This document shows, piece after piece, positions 22,996 to 34,833 of a DNA stretch of 64,000 nucleotides. A program made the translations under genes and the position numbers. The DNA is from Taxillus chinensis. Lineage: Eukaryota > Streptophyta > Magnoliopsida > Santalales > Loranthaceae. Under the pieces are notes generated by a model. It was not told the DNA's origin, ran no database searches, and saw only the letters and a program-made list of their open reading frames with translations. The stretch covers positions 41,564,189 to 41,628,188 of the forward strand of contig CM042085.1 in assembly GCA_023512835.1 (NCBI GenBank). Direction: 5' to 3'. Position 1 is the first letter of the stretch; every line of letters starts with the position of its first letter.

Positions 22996-25380
22996 TGTCA
23001 CGCCCCAATTTCCTCTCACTTGGAAATGAGGAGTAACTGCCCATGCCCGCACCCGAAGGGTCAAGGGGTTGGTGCAAGTACCTATAAAGGACTTATGTCA
23101 CGGGTGCTATCCCAAACCTGTACAACCAGGCTAACATGCCACGGGGCATGCTCCTAATCCCAAACCATGCATAAAAACATAGATCAAACAATAAACATAT
23201 CTCAATCTATTACATCTCAAAAAGAGTTCCAAATTTATTACAACTCAACTGGGAAAACTCCCATCAAACCACAACATATTATTTATAACCAATCCAAACC
23301 ATAAAACACAGGTCCACAAAAGCAATAAAATTAATAATAAGTCTTCAGCCTCGGTAGCCTACCACCACAGCTCTTTCACCTACCGCCTGCTAGACCCTGC
23401 AAAAGAACAGTTTATAGGAGGGGTGAGCAAACCATAGCTCAGTAGGGTTCAAGTCTCCCCAGACCCGTCCCACTCTACAATATGCATGACAAGTGTATAC
23501 TTGTGCTCGTGTAGTGCCTAAAACTAAACAGCACACATCACCCAATAACACACCATTTACCTGTGCCCACACTAGAGGGCAGAAGACACCCCGCCACCAC
23601 GGCGACATGACATACCACATCCAGGCGAATGTTGCATGGTCACCAATGCAACATTTTCCACCCGAGTCAGATATGGCCATCACTTCCTCGGACGCCATAC
23701 CTACCCTCAGGAATGGGTGCAAACTTAGCCCATCGTCGTGAGTGCTACACCGAGACTCAGGACCGCAGCCCTGGCCAAATCTCAAAGGGTCTAGTAATTG
23801 TGCCTGGTCCATAACTCAGTTCAACCCACATGTATTTGGGTACTCAAACTCAATCACAAATCCACAGCATCTCAGCAAGTACATCAGAGTACATCTCAGT
23901 AAACACAGCTCAAGCATAAGTATATCTCGATGTCTGCAACTCAGGGTGTACATCCCAACTCAGTACAAGGTACTTAACAATATATCTCAATACAAACATG
24001 TTAATATAGTTTAGCAAGCACAACTCAGGCATAACAAAGTAACTCAATAGTGCACTTGATAACGTACACTTATGCCGTTATTCTATTGCCTATTTAGGGG
24101 TGTTTAAGAGCTTGATTAGAGCCTTATTGTATCATATCACTTATATCTGCTCTAACCCCTAGAAAGATGCTATTTGCATATACATGCACTTTTAGGCTGT
24201 TTTGTCAAGTCTTGGAGATTTATTTTGACCAAGTAGATGGCCTCAAATGAATTGGCGTGCAGAACTAAAGTTTCTCAGAATGATGTTCTCTACCTTCCAC
24301 AGAAGTTTCAGAGCCAAAGGCCTTGAACGCCAATTGGACCAATTGGCGTGCAAACATATTACTGCATACCAGCCTTCTACATGATGCAAGGAAGCTTGGG
24401 GAAGAATTTTACCTAATTTGGAGCTGCACGCCAATTGGGAATATGACGTTCAAATTGACGTGCAGCCATATTTTTGCACAGTGATCATTGTTTTGTTATT
24501 CTAATGACTTCTCTCTAAAGAATCCATCTCAAATTCCTTTTCGTTTGTGAGTTATCAGGTTTTAAAGATTGGATACAGAGCCTACTTTTCAATTCCAGTC
24601 AGAATACTCATGCCAAACTACCCATCCAGACAAATCCAGGGCATCCAACTCAATTATTTTCAGTTATATATATTAAAAATCTTATATTAATCCCACACGC
24701 ATCTACATGTTTATATATATATTAATCATCCCATTCAGAATTGGGGTTAGGAGAAGAATCACAACAGATGAAAATCACAACAGGAAACTCCAGAATTTGG
24801 AGGAGGTACAAGGGTTGACAACGAATCCCTACCTCAAAGTCAGAGAATTCAACTGGTCGTTGTATTCTAGCAATCACGTCTCCGGGCTCCCGTCCGGCCT
24901 TGGATCGTCCTCACCGTCTCAGGCTGTGTCTCCCTCTCCGGTAGTCTCCCTCTCTGGCCATGTTTCTATCTCTCTCTCTCAAGGGGTGACAGCTTCTAGG
25001 GTTTTGGAATGAGAAATCCCCTAATTGTCAAGCCCTTTTTCTTTATATATTTTCCCACATAATCAAAACGACGCAGTTTTGATTAAGTGAATCCCTACAT
25101 CTATAAGCCCAAAGGCCAAGGTTTTCTAACCCATCTCTTAAGCTTAACAACCCAATTCATTAAGCCCAACAAATATTTAAAATAAATCCCTCAAATAAAT
25201 ATTATTTACGATATGTGAAATTCCCAAAATACCCCTCAGGGCCTCGAACTCCAACTTGAGCCCTAGTATAGTCAAAATTCTCCATTCGATTAGCACATCA
25301 CTGTTCTGATGTTCATTCTTTAAGACCAGGTCTCTTACTTAAGGCTAACTCCAAGAACCCCTCAAATACGGGTCCTTACA
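22996..25380 (-). repeat. Element A 5' LTR
   Basis: This 2385-bp LTR begins TGTCACGCCCC and ends GGTCCTTACA on the plus strand and is the uninterrupted partner of the split 3' LTR. It has a TATA-like TATATAAAG in minus-strand sense near 25041-25052. It has one copy of the ACGT palindrome (25062-25083), whose core has changed to ACGC. It is followed by the TAAGG target duplication. Confidence 0.95.
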
Positions 25381-25385
25381 TAAGG

Positions 25386-25671
25386 GGTGTCGCAGGGAAT
25401 GGGCGATGAGGATGGAGGGAGATGCATGAAGGCAAAGACTATGGGAAAGGTATTTTAGGTTTTAAAAAGAATTGGATGATGTGACATCTTAGCTAAAAGC
25501 TATAAATTTAAGTAAATTTACCTAAATTTACTGTTATAGCTGATGATATAGCTATAAGCTGCCGATGGCTATAAGCTGAAGAGGGAGAAGATGGAGGTAG
25601 CTGAGCAGAAGAAGAAGACCGAAGGCTCCTCAAGCAGGAAGGATGACAAGAGGAAGAAGGACCTTGTCACC
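25386..25671. other. Intergenic DNA between elements A and C, with a short lysine-rich coding-like patch
   Basis: 25386-25590 is ordinary AT-rich DNA that would have been continuous with 5093 before A inserted. 25592-25671 reads MEVAEQKKKTEGSSSR and then a Lys/Asp-rich run on the plus strand up to the C LTR, with no stop. It could be a remnant exon or part of the gag of copia element D into which C inserted. Neither can be shown. Confidence 0.4.
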
Positions 25672-26979
25672 TGATGGTCCCTTGGAGCCTAGAGGGGGGT
25701 GAATAGGCTCTTATCTAAACTCTTTTTATCTCTTAAGGCACTACACTAATCTAGTCAAGTGATAGAATCACTGCGGAAGATAACTAGATAGTGGAAGTAT
25801 TTTGTTTTATTATCAAGAGATAAATACAACAAAATAGAAGCAAGACTCTCTTACACTCTGTTTACAAAGGGATTCACACACTAGCCTAGATTATTTCTTT
25901 GAGCTCTTGTGCATACACAGGTTATTCAGGCTTGTTCGCACATGTACACACACTTTTACAAATATACAAGTATGAATATTTATACAAACATTCCTAAGAG
26001 ACAACCTTGGAACTTGTAGTTCCGGAATGCGTTCAGCACTAACTATTCCTCGGTAATCTCTCTGTCTTGACTGCTGCGGTTTGTGGAGCTCAAGGTCTTG
26101 GGTTTGAAGAGTATAAGTGCATTTGTGAGTTCCCAAATACAATTGAGGTTGTGTCCACATATCCAGATGATCCACGTGTAGGATTCTTCAGGTTCTCAAT
26201 AAGTTTGTCTTACATCGGGACGCCACGAGCTGATAACTTGAAATGCGGTGAGTTGAAGTAGTATCTTCTTGGTCCGGTGTAATTTTCCTTACTCCATTGC
26301 TAATGAAGCTCGGAACCTTACTCCGTGTCAGTGGTTGCTTACTCCGTATCTATTTAGTACTGGAACCCTTAGTCCGTGTCAGCGCTTCTTTACTCCGCAT
26401 GTAAGTTCCTTACTCCGTATGTAAATTGCTTACTCCGTATGTAAGTTCCTTACTCCGTATGTAAGTTCCTTACTCCGTATGTAAATTCCTTACTCCGTAT
26501 GTAAGTTCCTTACTCCGGGTGAGTCTAAGGGATCGGAATGCTTACTCCGTACTAGCGCTTCCTTACTTCGTATGAGTAAAGTTGTCCGGATTCCTTACTC
26601 CGCATTTAGTTTCCTTACTCCGTGCGAATAAAGACTCGGGTCCCTATTCCGCATTAATACTTCCTTACTCCGTATCAGTTTGACTTAGTCCGTTTGAGGC
26701 ACTAGGAACATATTCCGCAATCCGTAGCTTTTAAGTTCTTAGTCCGCACGAATGTTCCTTATTCCGTATGTATTGATGACTTGGTTATTTACCAAGTGTT
26801 TGACAACACTCACTCTTTTTTGGATCAGGATTATGTATCCTGTCCTTAGCTTTGCTCTCACGAGTGCATCTCCGGATTAATAACATATCTTCTGCAACGA
26901 TCAAGTAAACACAAAAGATCTCAGATCAAATTACATAAGGCTTTATCAGCATTATCCAAATTCTGGGTTTGATCCAACA
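25672..26979 (-). repeat. Element C 3' LTR
   Basis: This 1308-bp LTR begins TGATGGTCCC and ends GATCCAACA on the plus strand. It matches 36764-37987 closely. Its central third is packed with CTTACTCCG-type repeats. No coding region is credible. Confidence 0.93.
26250..26790. repeat. CTTACTCCG-rich repeats in C LTR
   Basis: TTACTCCGTATGTAAGTTCC recurs as a 20-bp tandem unit about six times (26391-26518). Looser CTTACTCCG or CTTATTCCG copies continue on both sides. The same array is in the other LTR at about 37350-37860. On the element's coding strand the core reads CGGAGTAAG. Confidence 0.9.
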
Positions 26980-26980
26980 A

Positions 26981-26992
26981 TCTCCCCCAATT
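26981..26992 (-). other. Element C polypurine tract
   Basis: AATTGGGGGAGA on the minus strand lies one base from the 3' LTR boundary. Confidence 0.88.
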
Positions 26993-27235
26993 ATGGATAT
27001 GCCCAAACCCATTGTAATCTGATCTGGTAAGCAGTGCAAAAAGATAACATACAGAATACGCATCACAACCAATTTCATTTATCAGCAACTAAGTACAATT
27101 CAGCCTTAATATAAGATTTTTACTAAGGTACATAAGGCTTACTATACTTGAAGATCATAGTTGCTGCCTTTTCTCTAAGCTCCATTGTCTGCTTCATCGT
27201 ATAAGTAGTGTGTTGGCTCCACGATTTGTCCACAG

Positions 27236-29857
27236 TCAAAAAGGACTTGATGAAGTAACAGACAAAGGCCCCACAGCTATCTCCATCCGGCTGTTGTGGC
27301 ACTTCTTCTTGCCCCGGAATGTCGCCTTCAGCTTCTCAGTTGGACCCAAGGGTGTGATGCCCAACTCTTCATATAAACCAGCTTTCTTCACGACTTCGAT
27401 CGGCTGAGACACGGTGGTTCCCATTGATTCTTTCTTACAAAGTGCTCCACTATCTGATGAGAATCAATGAGAATCATTTGCTTGGACTGAATCATGAAGA
27501 CATCCATCATGAAGTGTGGCGACATGATCCGGTACGGAATGAGGATAGTTGAGAGAGTTTTCCATGGCTTGCTATCCTCAGCAGTTCCGTCGATGAAGGA
27601 CTGAATTAGATCCACACTGGGAAGATAGCCTTCATTTCAACACAGCAGAACTTCAAACAAGTGCACGTCCTTGTATAGAGATGGAAACAGCCTCATCTCC
27701 ATTTTAGCAGCCCTCGAGAAGTTATCAATGTCTTCTGTAGTAAAGAGTCCTTTCTCCAAACAAAGAGTCTGAATGTCGGCCGGGGAGAAAGGGTACATTT
27801 CAGAAAGACATCTTCTCTCAGCAGAAGACGCTGCATAGGACTTCATTGCTTTGCGAATGCTTCCATCCGCATCAGAAGGGTCAAACGCCGCATATGATGG
27901 GAGGAAGGTGTCGGCTGCGGATGAGGAGGATGGAGGAGGAGCTGGAGCTACAGTAGAGGAGCTTGGCTGAGAGAAGCGGCTTCGTTTGGGAATTTGAACT
28001 CCCTGAAGCACGGAAGAGGCAGGCCACTTCTCAACCCGAGTAGATGGTTGTGGTGCAGAAGGAGCAGAAGGGGCAGACGGATCAGATGACATTCTCTCCC
28101 CCGGTTTGGCAGATCGCCGGGAAGCAATGGGAGGACGAGCCATCGTGTGCGCTAGGTCCGCGAAGGAGGTAGACAATGAATGGACGGACGAGGCAACGAG
28201 ATCCATTTTCTGCTCCATGGAGGTGGAGGAGTTAGTGAGAGCGGAGAGGAGTTGGGCGCCAAGTGCATCAACCTTGGCGGCGATGGCGGAAATTTGGGCG
28301 CTTTGAGCCTGGGCGTGGCGGTCCAGCTGGGCAGAGAGCACAGCGTCGGAGTGAATCGTGCCAAAAGAAGCATGCCCAAGGACCAACTCCGGAGCTTTGG
28401 AGGACTTCCCCGCATGAACAGGAGCAGGAGTGCGCTGGGCAGAGGAGTCCGCAGGAGTATCAACAGTAGCAGAAGGGGCATCCGAAGCATCAGAGGCATC
28501 CGGAGCAGCTGACCCGCTTTGACCAGAGAGGTCAACCACGGGAATGGCGGCAGCAGGAGAAGAGGGGCCAGCCTTAGCAGGGGAAGGACCCCGGGCGGAA
28601 AGGACTGGGCTGGAGGGGGTAGGGAACGGCACATCTGGAATGGAGGCCGGCGTAAGAAAGCCGTGATCCAAGTTCCAGATGATCATTGTCTCCGGGGATT
28701 GGGTATATCGTGTGTAAAACACCCGGAGACCGTTGTCAGGAATGGAGGCAGTGTGGGCAAGGCTAAAACAGAGCCATAGGTCCGTTAGAGTGTCGGCGGA
28801 GACATGGTCTAGGTAATCTCGGGGTTGAGGTAGGGGAGGCAAAGGAGCTTCAGGAGTAGATTCCGGGACATCAGCAATGACGGCAGCAACAGCGGTATCA
28901 ATCGCGGCAGCAACAGCGGAGGTGGAGGGAGTAGGGACATCCGCAGCAGAGGGGGCTGAGGAAACAGCTTTAGGGGCACTGCGCTGAGATGGCCCCGCAA
29001 CCTCGGACGGGTCGGCACGAACGCTGTGCTGGGAGGCTCGAGAGTGGGAAGGTGCTGCAACGGACCGAATCCGGGAGGATCGGGGTGCAGAACTGACGTC
29101 GGGGGCTTGGCTGTCGGAGGGGTCACCAACAGAACTGTCTTGTTGTTCTGAGGCAGGGAGAATGCGGAGAGCTGTAGATGGTCGGCGGGCTGTCATGTTC
29201 CCATCCGGCATAAGATAAGGAAGGTAATAAGCCGAAGGAAATGGAACAGCATCATATCGGGCGAAATGGTCCGGATTAAGATGCCGGAAGACAATGCTGA
29301 GGATGTGCCCGAAGGAACGACTCTTGGGACCATTCTGCAGCAATCGAAACAAGAACATCCCCCAATCCATCGGAAGACCTTCAAAAATGCCATACATGGC
29401 CAGGAGAAGGTCGTACGGAACGGAGTCCAGGGCGGATGTGCGAGCCAGTAGACATCGACCCAAGATGGTTGCCATACATCGATAGCGACCTTGGAAGGAT
29501 TTCACCTTGTATTCCTTCCCTTTTTGTGCGTAACCCATAGAAGCCGCCATTGAATCGGCCTGGGTGCTGAGGTTCACCGGGAGGTAGGTGGAGAGCAGCG
29601 CGGAGAACGGCCGGAGTGATGGTGATAGATTCACCGCGGACATAGGAGATGATGGAGTCGGTGGTGTAGCGAATCCGTTGGTAATACTCAATGATGTCGT
29701 CGATAAGAAGATCGACGGGATTGGAGATCAGGTTGAGTAGATGCGAGGCTTCAAGGAGAGGGCGAAGTTGGAGAAACCAGTCTGGAGGATTAGATACAGC
29801 ACTCCAATCGACCAGATGGCCAGGATTAACGCCGGAGAGAGAGATTCTGGGTGCCAT
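27236..29857 (-). pseudogene. Element C env-position extra ORF, function unknown
   Basis: This ORF of about 870 codons lies between pol and the 3' LTR. It starts at ATG 29857 (MAPRISLSG) and ends TSSSPF at TGA 27236-27238. The first 90 residues (SYVRGESITITPAVLRAALHLP) resemble the N-terminal pattern of plant retroelement accessory proteins often called putative plant transposon protein. The middle is extremely Ser/Ala/Pro-rich, with a heptad-like stretch (LDRHAQAQSAQISAIAAKVD, about 28290-28350). A compact C-terminal part (LFPSLYKDVHLFEVLLC onward) follows. I see no signal peptide or clear membrane segment, so calling it an envelope protein would be unsafe. Damage is limited: a frameshift near 29560-29600, one TGA at 27637-27639 where CGA would fit, and a frameshift near 27430. 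A 684-codon stretch (27637-29691) is still open. Confidence 0.75.
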
Positions 29858-31534
29858 TGCAGATGAAATTTGAAGGATAAAAGGAAAGGTGAGGTCTTGG
29901 CGATGGAAGGAGCAACGAGAGGTTTAGGGATTTGAAATGAGCAATACTAGTGCTTCGTAGGAATGACCAGAACATATAAGACCGAGTCCGCAAATGTCAG
30001 CGGGTCTAGGAATTGGCGAGTGAAACAGAGACCCGCTTGACAGGCTGATATCATTAGTCTGGATATCGATGCGCCTCCGAATGAAACGATATCGTGGAGA
30101 CCGCATGACCAAATAAGTGTAACAGCTGGTTGCCATCCAGAGAAGTGTGTGTGCATCCCGAGATTTGCATTTAATGAATCATCATGATTCCTCCTCAAAA
30201 GCACGCGACATATAGGAAGACTTGGATTGTCGCAATTAGACTGTGTCAGGAGTCCGGAGGAATGAACCGACAATCATCCGGAGTAAAGAATAGTCGAGGA
30301 AGAGTATTCGGATGAAAAGTAGACCGTGTCCGTAGTAGACAGAGTTCGGTGAGAGAGTAAAGTAGATTCCTTTGCAGTCAATAAGTCGAAGAGAAGAGAA
30401 GTACCACAACACTTCAAATCCAAGACTATGGACTAGATTTATCGATATGGTTGCAAAGAAAATCTGAACCTGTAGCTAAAAAAAAATGAACTGAAAATAC
30501 AAAAGCTTAACAGGCAAGGATTAGTACGGATTAGAGAAAATAATCAATGAAAAACGACATAATCCGAACTAATGAGAAACAGAACTTATACATTACAAAG
30601 CATGTAAGAGACATATACATACGTGAGAATGATCAATATTACTGAATCAGGGCATATGTCAGATAACAATACACAAGTTCATATAGGTCAACATAGCGAA
30701 ACCGTCTTGCTGAACAACGTAGCTAAGATTAATTAAAGATCATATGATTTGGCCAATTTAGGATTCATGAGTGAAAAATGAGGAAGCGAACACATGTCAA
30801 AAGTAAGCAGGTGATTAGTCGATTAAAATGCATGGTTGAAGAAAGAAAATACATCCAAGCATGCCACTTTTATGATCCAAAACAGCATGTCCAGTCAGAT
30901 CCGGAAGTAAAAGTTTAGAAGAGGGAGTATCCGAGACATATTAGGGATTCATTACTGCTCCCCCGTAGATCATTTAATCCTCTCAATGAAAAGCTCCCCC
31001 CTCAAATAGACAGCCAGGAAAGAGGTCATGAGACATATACGGGGGTATTACTGAATAATATGTAAAGCATTTTCTCCCCTGTAGATTGTGCAATCCTCTC
31101 GGTTGACCTTTCCGGTTTGTAGAAATTCAGCACTATCTATCTTATTGGAAAACTATACTTCAGAAGCTGATCAGACTGCGATTGAGTATTCATCCACCAG
31201 GCATTCCGAGCTAACCCATTTCATTTCTTCAACTATACATGTTAATAGAGTAATCTAAATGAACATGCTGTTGTCATGTGGGGATCAGTGGAAATTAAGA
31301 TCATGAAACCAGAAAGAGGTAAATCATATAAACTTTAGTCATGTTAGCTTAAACGACTTTAGTCGGGAAACGCAAGCATCCTCCCAATATGAAGTTGATA
31401 TTAATATCAGAAGCATGAAGCCGTTAATCAGTAAGTATGATCAGCATTAAAGTCAGTATGTATCTTCTACTTTCAATAAAAGCACAATGCACGTTCTGAT
31501 AGTAAGTATATTGTTGGGTAATGTAAATGTGAAG
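29858..31534 (-). other. Element C spacer between pol and extra ORF
   Basis: About 1.7 kb has no credible protein. It contains several polypurine tracts in minus-strand sense (complements of CTCCCCCG at 30958, CTCCCCCCTC at 31004 and CTCCCCTG at 31073), resembling extra polypurine tracts known from Sireviruses. Scattered TCCGGA and GGAGTAA motifs (30260-30350) recall the LTR repeats. It may supply the splice site or promoter for the extra ORF, but none is identified. Confidence 0.6.
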
Positions 31535-34500
31535 CTATGCAGAGAAGTCAAGCATACCTAATCGGATGAGTAGTTCAAAGAATCTTGCATCAGGTAGGGG
31601 CTTTGTAAGAATGTCAGCCAGTTGATCTTCAGTAGCAACATGTTCCAAGGAAATGTGATTTTTGAGAACATGGTCGCGTATGAAGTGATACCTGACCTCA
31701 ATATGCTTCGTCTTAGGATGCATGACAGGATTGTTGCTGATAGCAATTGCACTAGTGTTGTCGCAGTAGAGTAGAATAGATGACATGTTGAAACCGTAGT
31801 CGATTAAGTTGACTTTGCATCCAGAATAGTGTCTGCGACGAACTCCCAAGCACTATATATTCCGCCTCAGCGAGTAGAGGTTGATACGGAATTCGCTTCT
31901 TACTGAACCATGAGATTAATCTAATTCCAAGAAACTGACACGTACCACTTGTGCTCTTCCTGTCGATGCGACATCCAGCGAAGTCGGTATCAGAGTATCC
32001 GGATAAGGTGAAGTTGGACTCCTTTGGGTACCAGAGTCCCAAATTCATCGTTCTCTTGAGATACCTTAATATCCGTTTAACATGAAGCATATGTGACTCC
32101 TTGGGATTCGCTTTGATATCGTGCACGGATGCAAGTTGCAAACATAATGTCCTGGGCGACTTGTCGGAAGATACAGCAATGATCCTATCATCCCTCTGTA
32201 GTTAGTCACATTTACTGATATGCCATCCACATCAGGATCTAACTTGGCACTGACAGGCATGGGAGTTTTGACGGGAGATGAACCTTCCATACCAAACTTC
32301 TTAATAAGATCGCGTGTGTACTTAGCTTGATTAATGAATATTCCTTCCTTCAATTGTTTAACTTCTATTCCAAGGAAGTAGGACAGTTCTCCCATCATGC
32401 TCATCTCAAACTTGCCTGTCATCAACTTAGCAAACTCTTCACAAAGCTTCGGATTCGTTGATCCGAAAATAATATCATCCACGTATATCTGCACGATTAG
32501 AGTGTGTCCTTTCTCTTTTCGTAGAAATAAGGTGGTGTCAATCTTCCCTTTTTGGAAGTTGTGAGCAAGTAGGAATTCTGACAGTGTGTCATACCAGGCT
32601 CTTGGAGCTTGCTTCAAACCGTATAAAGCTTTCCGAAGTTTGTAGACCAGATGTCCTGCTTTAGGTTCAATGAAACCGGGAGGTTATTCTACGTAAACCT
32701 CCTCTTGAAGATCTCCATTCAGGAATGCGCTCTTGACGTCCATTTGATAAACTATGAAGTTTTTATATGAAGCGTATGCCAGAAACATCCGAATTGCCTC
32801 AAGTCTTGCTACTGGAGCAAAGGTCTCATCATAGTCTATTCCTTCTTCTTGACGATATCCTTTCGCTACCAGTCTGGCTTTGTTCCAGATTACTATTCCA
32901 TCCGTATCAAGCTTGTTCCGGAACACCCATTTAACTCCAATGACTTGCTGAGACTTAGGCCTTGGTACTAAGGTCCACACATTGTTTCTCTTAAATTGAT
33001 TCAGCTCTTCTTGCATGGCTTCTATCCAATTTGAATCCTGAAGAGCTTCATCTACCACCTTTGGTTCTATTTGAGATAGAAACCACGAGTAAAGACTCAT
33101 GTTGGAGGTGGCTGTTCTTGTTCTTACACCAACAGTAGGATCACCAATCACTTGATCTGAGGGTTGGTTTCGGGTCCATCTGTAATTCTATGCATGTGAT
33201 GGTTGATCGTGAATAATTTGAAGCTCTGCCAGATTTGGTGGTTCACGTATATCTGCTGGTTGAGCTTCTTCCGGACCAGATGTTTCCATATTAGAAGGTA
33301 CGGTTGAACTAGATGGTTCTTCAACACTATTTCTGTCAGTGTTAACTAGTCCGGACGGACTTGAAGGTGCTCCGGAATGTTGGGTATCCGTAGGAGTATG
33401 TCCGGAGCTAAACGGTAGTCCAGAGTCCGAGTCATCCATAGCATCGTCCATATCATTTCTTTGTGCTCCTCTGGTGCCGCTTGGTTGGTCAGTATGTATA
33501 ACAGGAACAGTCATAAACTTTGAATAGTCGATGTTGTTGTCTTGAACCTGTACGTTAGAACTTGAAGAAGCAACTTTTGACCAATCAAGATTAGTTTCAT
33601 CAAAGATCACATGGATAGATTCTTCAACTTTAAAAAGTTTTCTATTGAAGACTCGATAAGCCTTGCTATGTAATGAGTACCCGACAAAGATCCCATCATC
33701 AGATTTCGGTTCAAATTTATTCCGGGTTTCTTTTCCATTTATCAATATATAACAAGTACACCCAAAAGCTCTGAAATGTGAAATTGAAGGTTTTCGTCCT
33801 CTCCACATCTCATAGGGTGTTTTCATGGACAGAGGTCTGCTTGCCCAGTTGGCATTCTCGACAGAGAGTGTCTCTGGAGAACTTGAGTTTAGGTAGACCA
33901 GTGACAAGATCAAGTGACGCTAATTTAGACAAAGTCTTAAAGTTTAAATGTGCGCATCGCTTGTGCCATAGCCAACTATCTTCATCTGATGCTTTAGTGA
34001 GGAAGCATACAGGGTCAGAGAATTATTTCTTAAGACCACTGAGTATATGTCCCCATCTCTTGATCCGGATAAGTTTTCTCTTACTGTACAGGAGTTGGAC
34101 ATAAAGGAAACAGTAAATCCTTTGTCACATAAATTACTGACACTTAGCAAATTATGCTTCAAACCTTCGACTAGTGCAACTCTAGTGATTGATACACAGC
34201 TGTTAGTTAAAGTGCCATACCCGACAGTCTTACCTTTGCTGTTGTCACCATATGAAATGGATGGACCTCGTTTTTCATTAACTTCTACGAGCAGAGTCTG
34301 ATCACCCTTCATATGTCCGGAGCATCCACTATCGAGGATCCACTTGCTTTGATTGATCTTTAACTTCAAGTGATCCGGTAATGCATTCCAGAGATGCTCC
34401 TGAAAGACAATAGTTTACACTTTTGGTGCCCAAACTTGTTTCGGGTGGTTAGAGAGAGCAGCAGTATTGTCAACAGTTCCGGATTTGATTTTGCTAGGAC

Positions 34501-34732
34501 TTTTAGCTCTCCAAGTTGACTTTAACTTGTTAGTTTCAACTGCTTCTTTTATTTGGGTTTTCTTGGGAGAGACACTCCTTTGAGGTTTAGATTTTGTTTT
34601 GCTCGAAGAAACCCTTTTATTAAACCGATCTTTATTGGATTGAATTTGATTACAAAGCCGGTTATCGGATAAACTCCAACATTCATAGTGATAATGACCC
34701 ATTTCCCTACAGATAGAACAGACACTATAATG
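31535..34732 (-). pseudogene. Element C pol: protease, defective integrase, RT, RNase H
   Basis: A zinc knuckle CSICREMGHYHYEC (about 34687-34730) leads into protease KWILDSGCSGHM (about 34320-34350). The pre-integrase region has HLNFKTLSKLAS and CRECQLGKQ (about 33840-33940). Directly afterwards the sequence reads MKTPYEMWRGRKPS and AFGCTCYI (33720-33830), so the integrase DDE core of some 200 residues is missing. RT has [34 protein letters not shown] and the catalytic YVDDIIFGS (about 32470-32500). RNase H ends with LYCDNTSAIAISNNPV, HIEVRYHFIRD and LADILTKPLPD before a stop at 31535. RT and RNase H are split over at least three frames. Confidence 0.9.
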
Positions 34733-34833
34733 TGAAGTACAAACAGGGGATACGGGTCTCTTAGATTTCTGCAGACTTTCTACTCTGTTCCCTGTGGCCT
34801 AATCCATTGCGTTTGGGTGACGCACTCTTGGCC

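Larger units (their letters stand above)
5094..25380 (-). mobile_element. Chromovirus A (Ty3/gypsy, Tekay/Del-like), interrupted by element B
   Basis: This is a complete but mutated LTR retrotransposon read on the minus strand. Its LTRs start TGTAAGGACCCG and end GGGGCGTGACA in minus-strand sense. The 5' LTR is 22996-25380 and the 3' LTR is 5094-6765 plus 16775-17578, split by element B. The internal region (17579-22995) holds an initiator-Met tRNA type PBS beside the 5' LTR, gag-protease-RT-RNase H-integrase-chromodomain-like tail in that order, and a polypurine tract beside the 3' LTR. The flanks are TAAGC (5089-5093) and TAAGG (25381-25385), a 5-bp target duplication with one mismatch. The domain order and the ETWE-containing tail point to a plant chromovirus. 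All coding domains are broken by stops, so it is not autonomous today. Confidence 0.93.

Noticed and set aside
4680..25590. A MITE split by element A, based on similar AGCTAAAGCTATA strings near 4688 and AGCTAAAAGCTATA near 25493
   Set aside because: The similarity is short and AT-rich, with no clear inverted termini or target duplication. It could be chance.
28106..28779. Plus-strand ORFs within the extra ORF of element C
   Set aside because: They are shadows of the Ser/Ala/Pro-rich minus-strand frame, short and without recognisable features.
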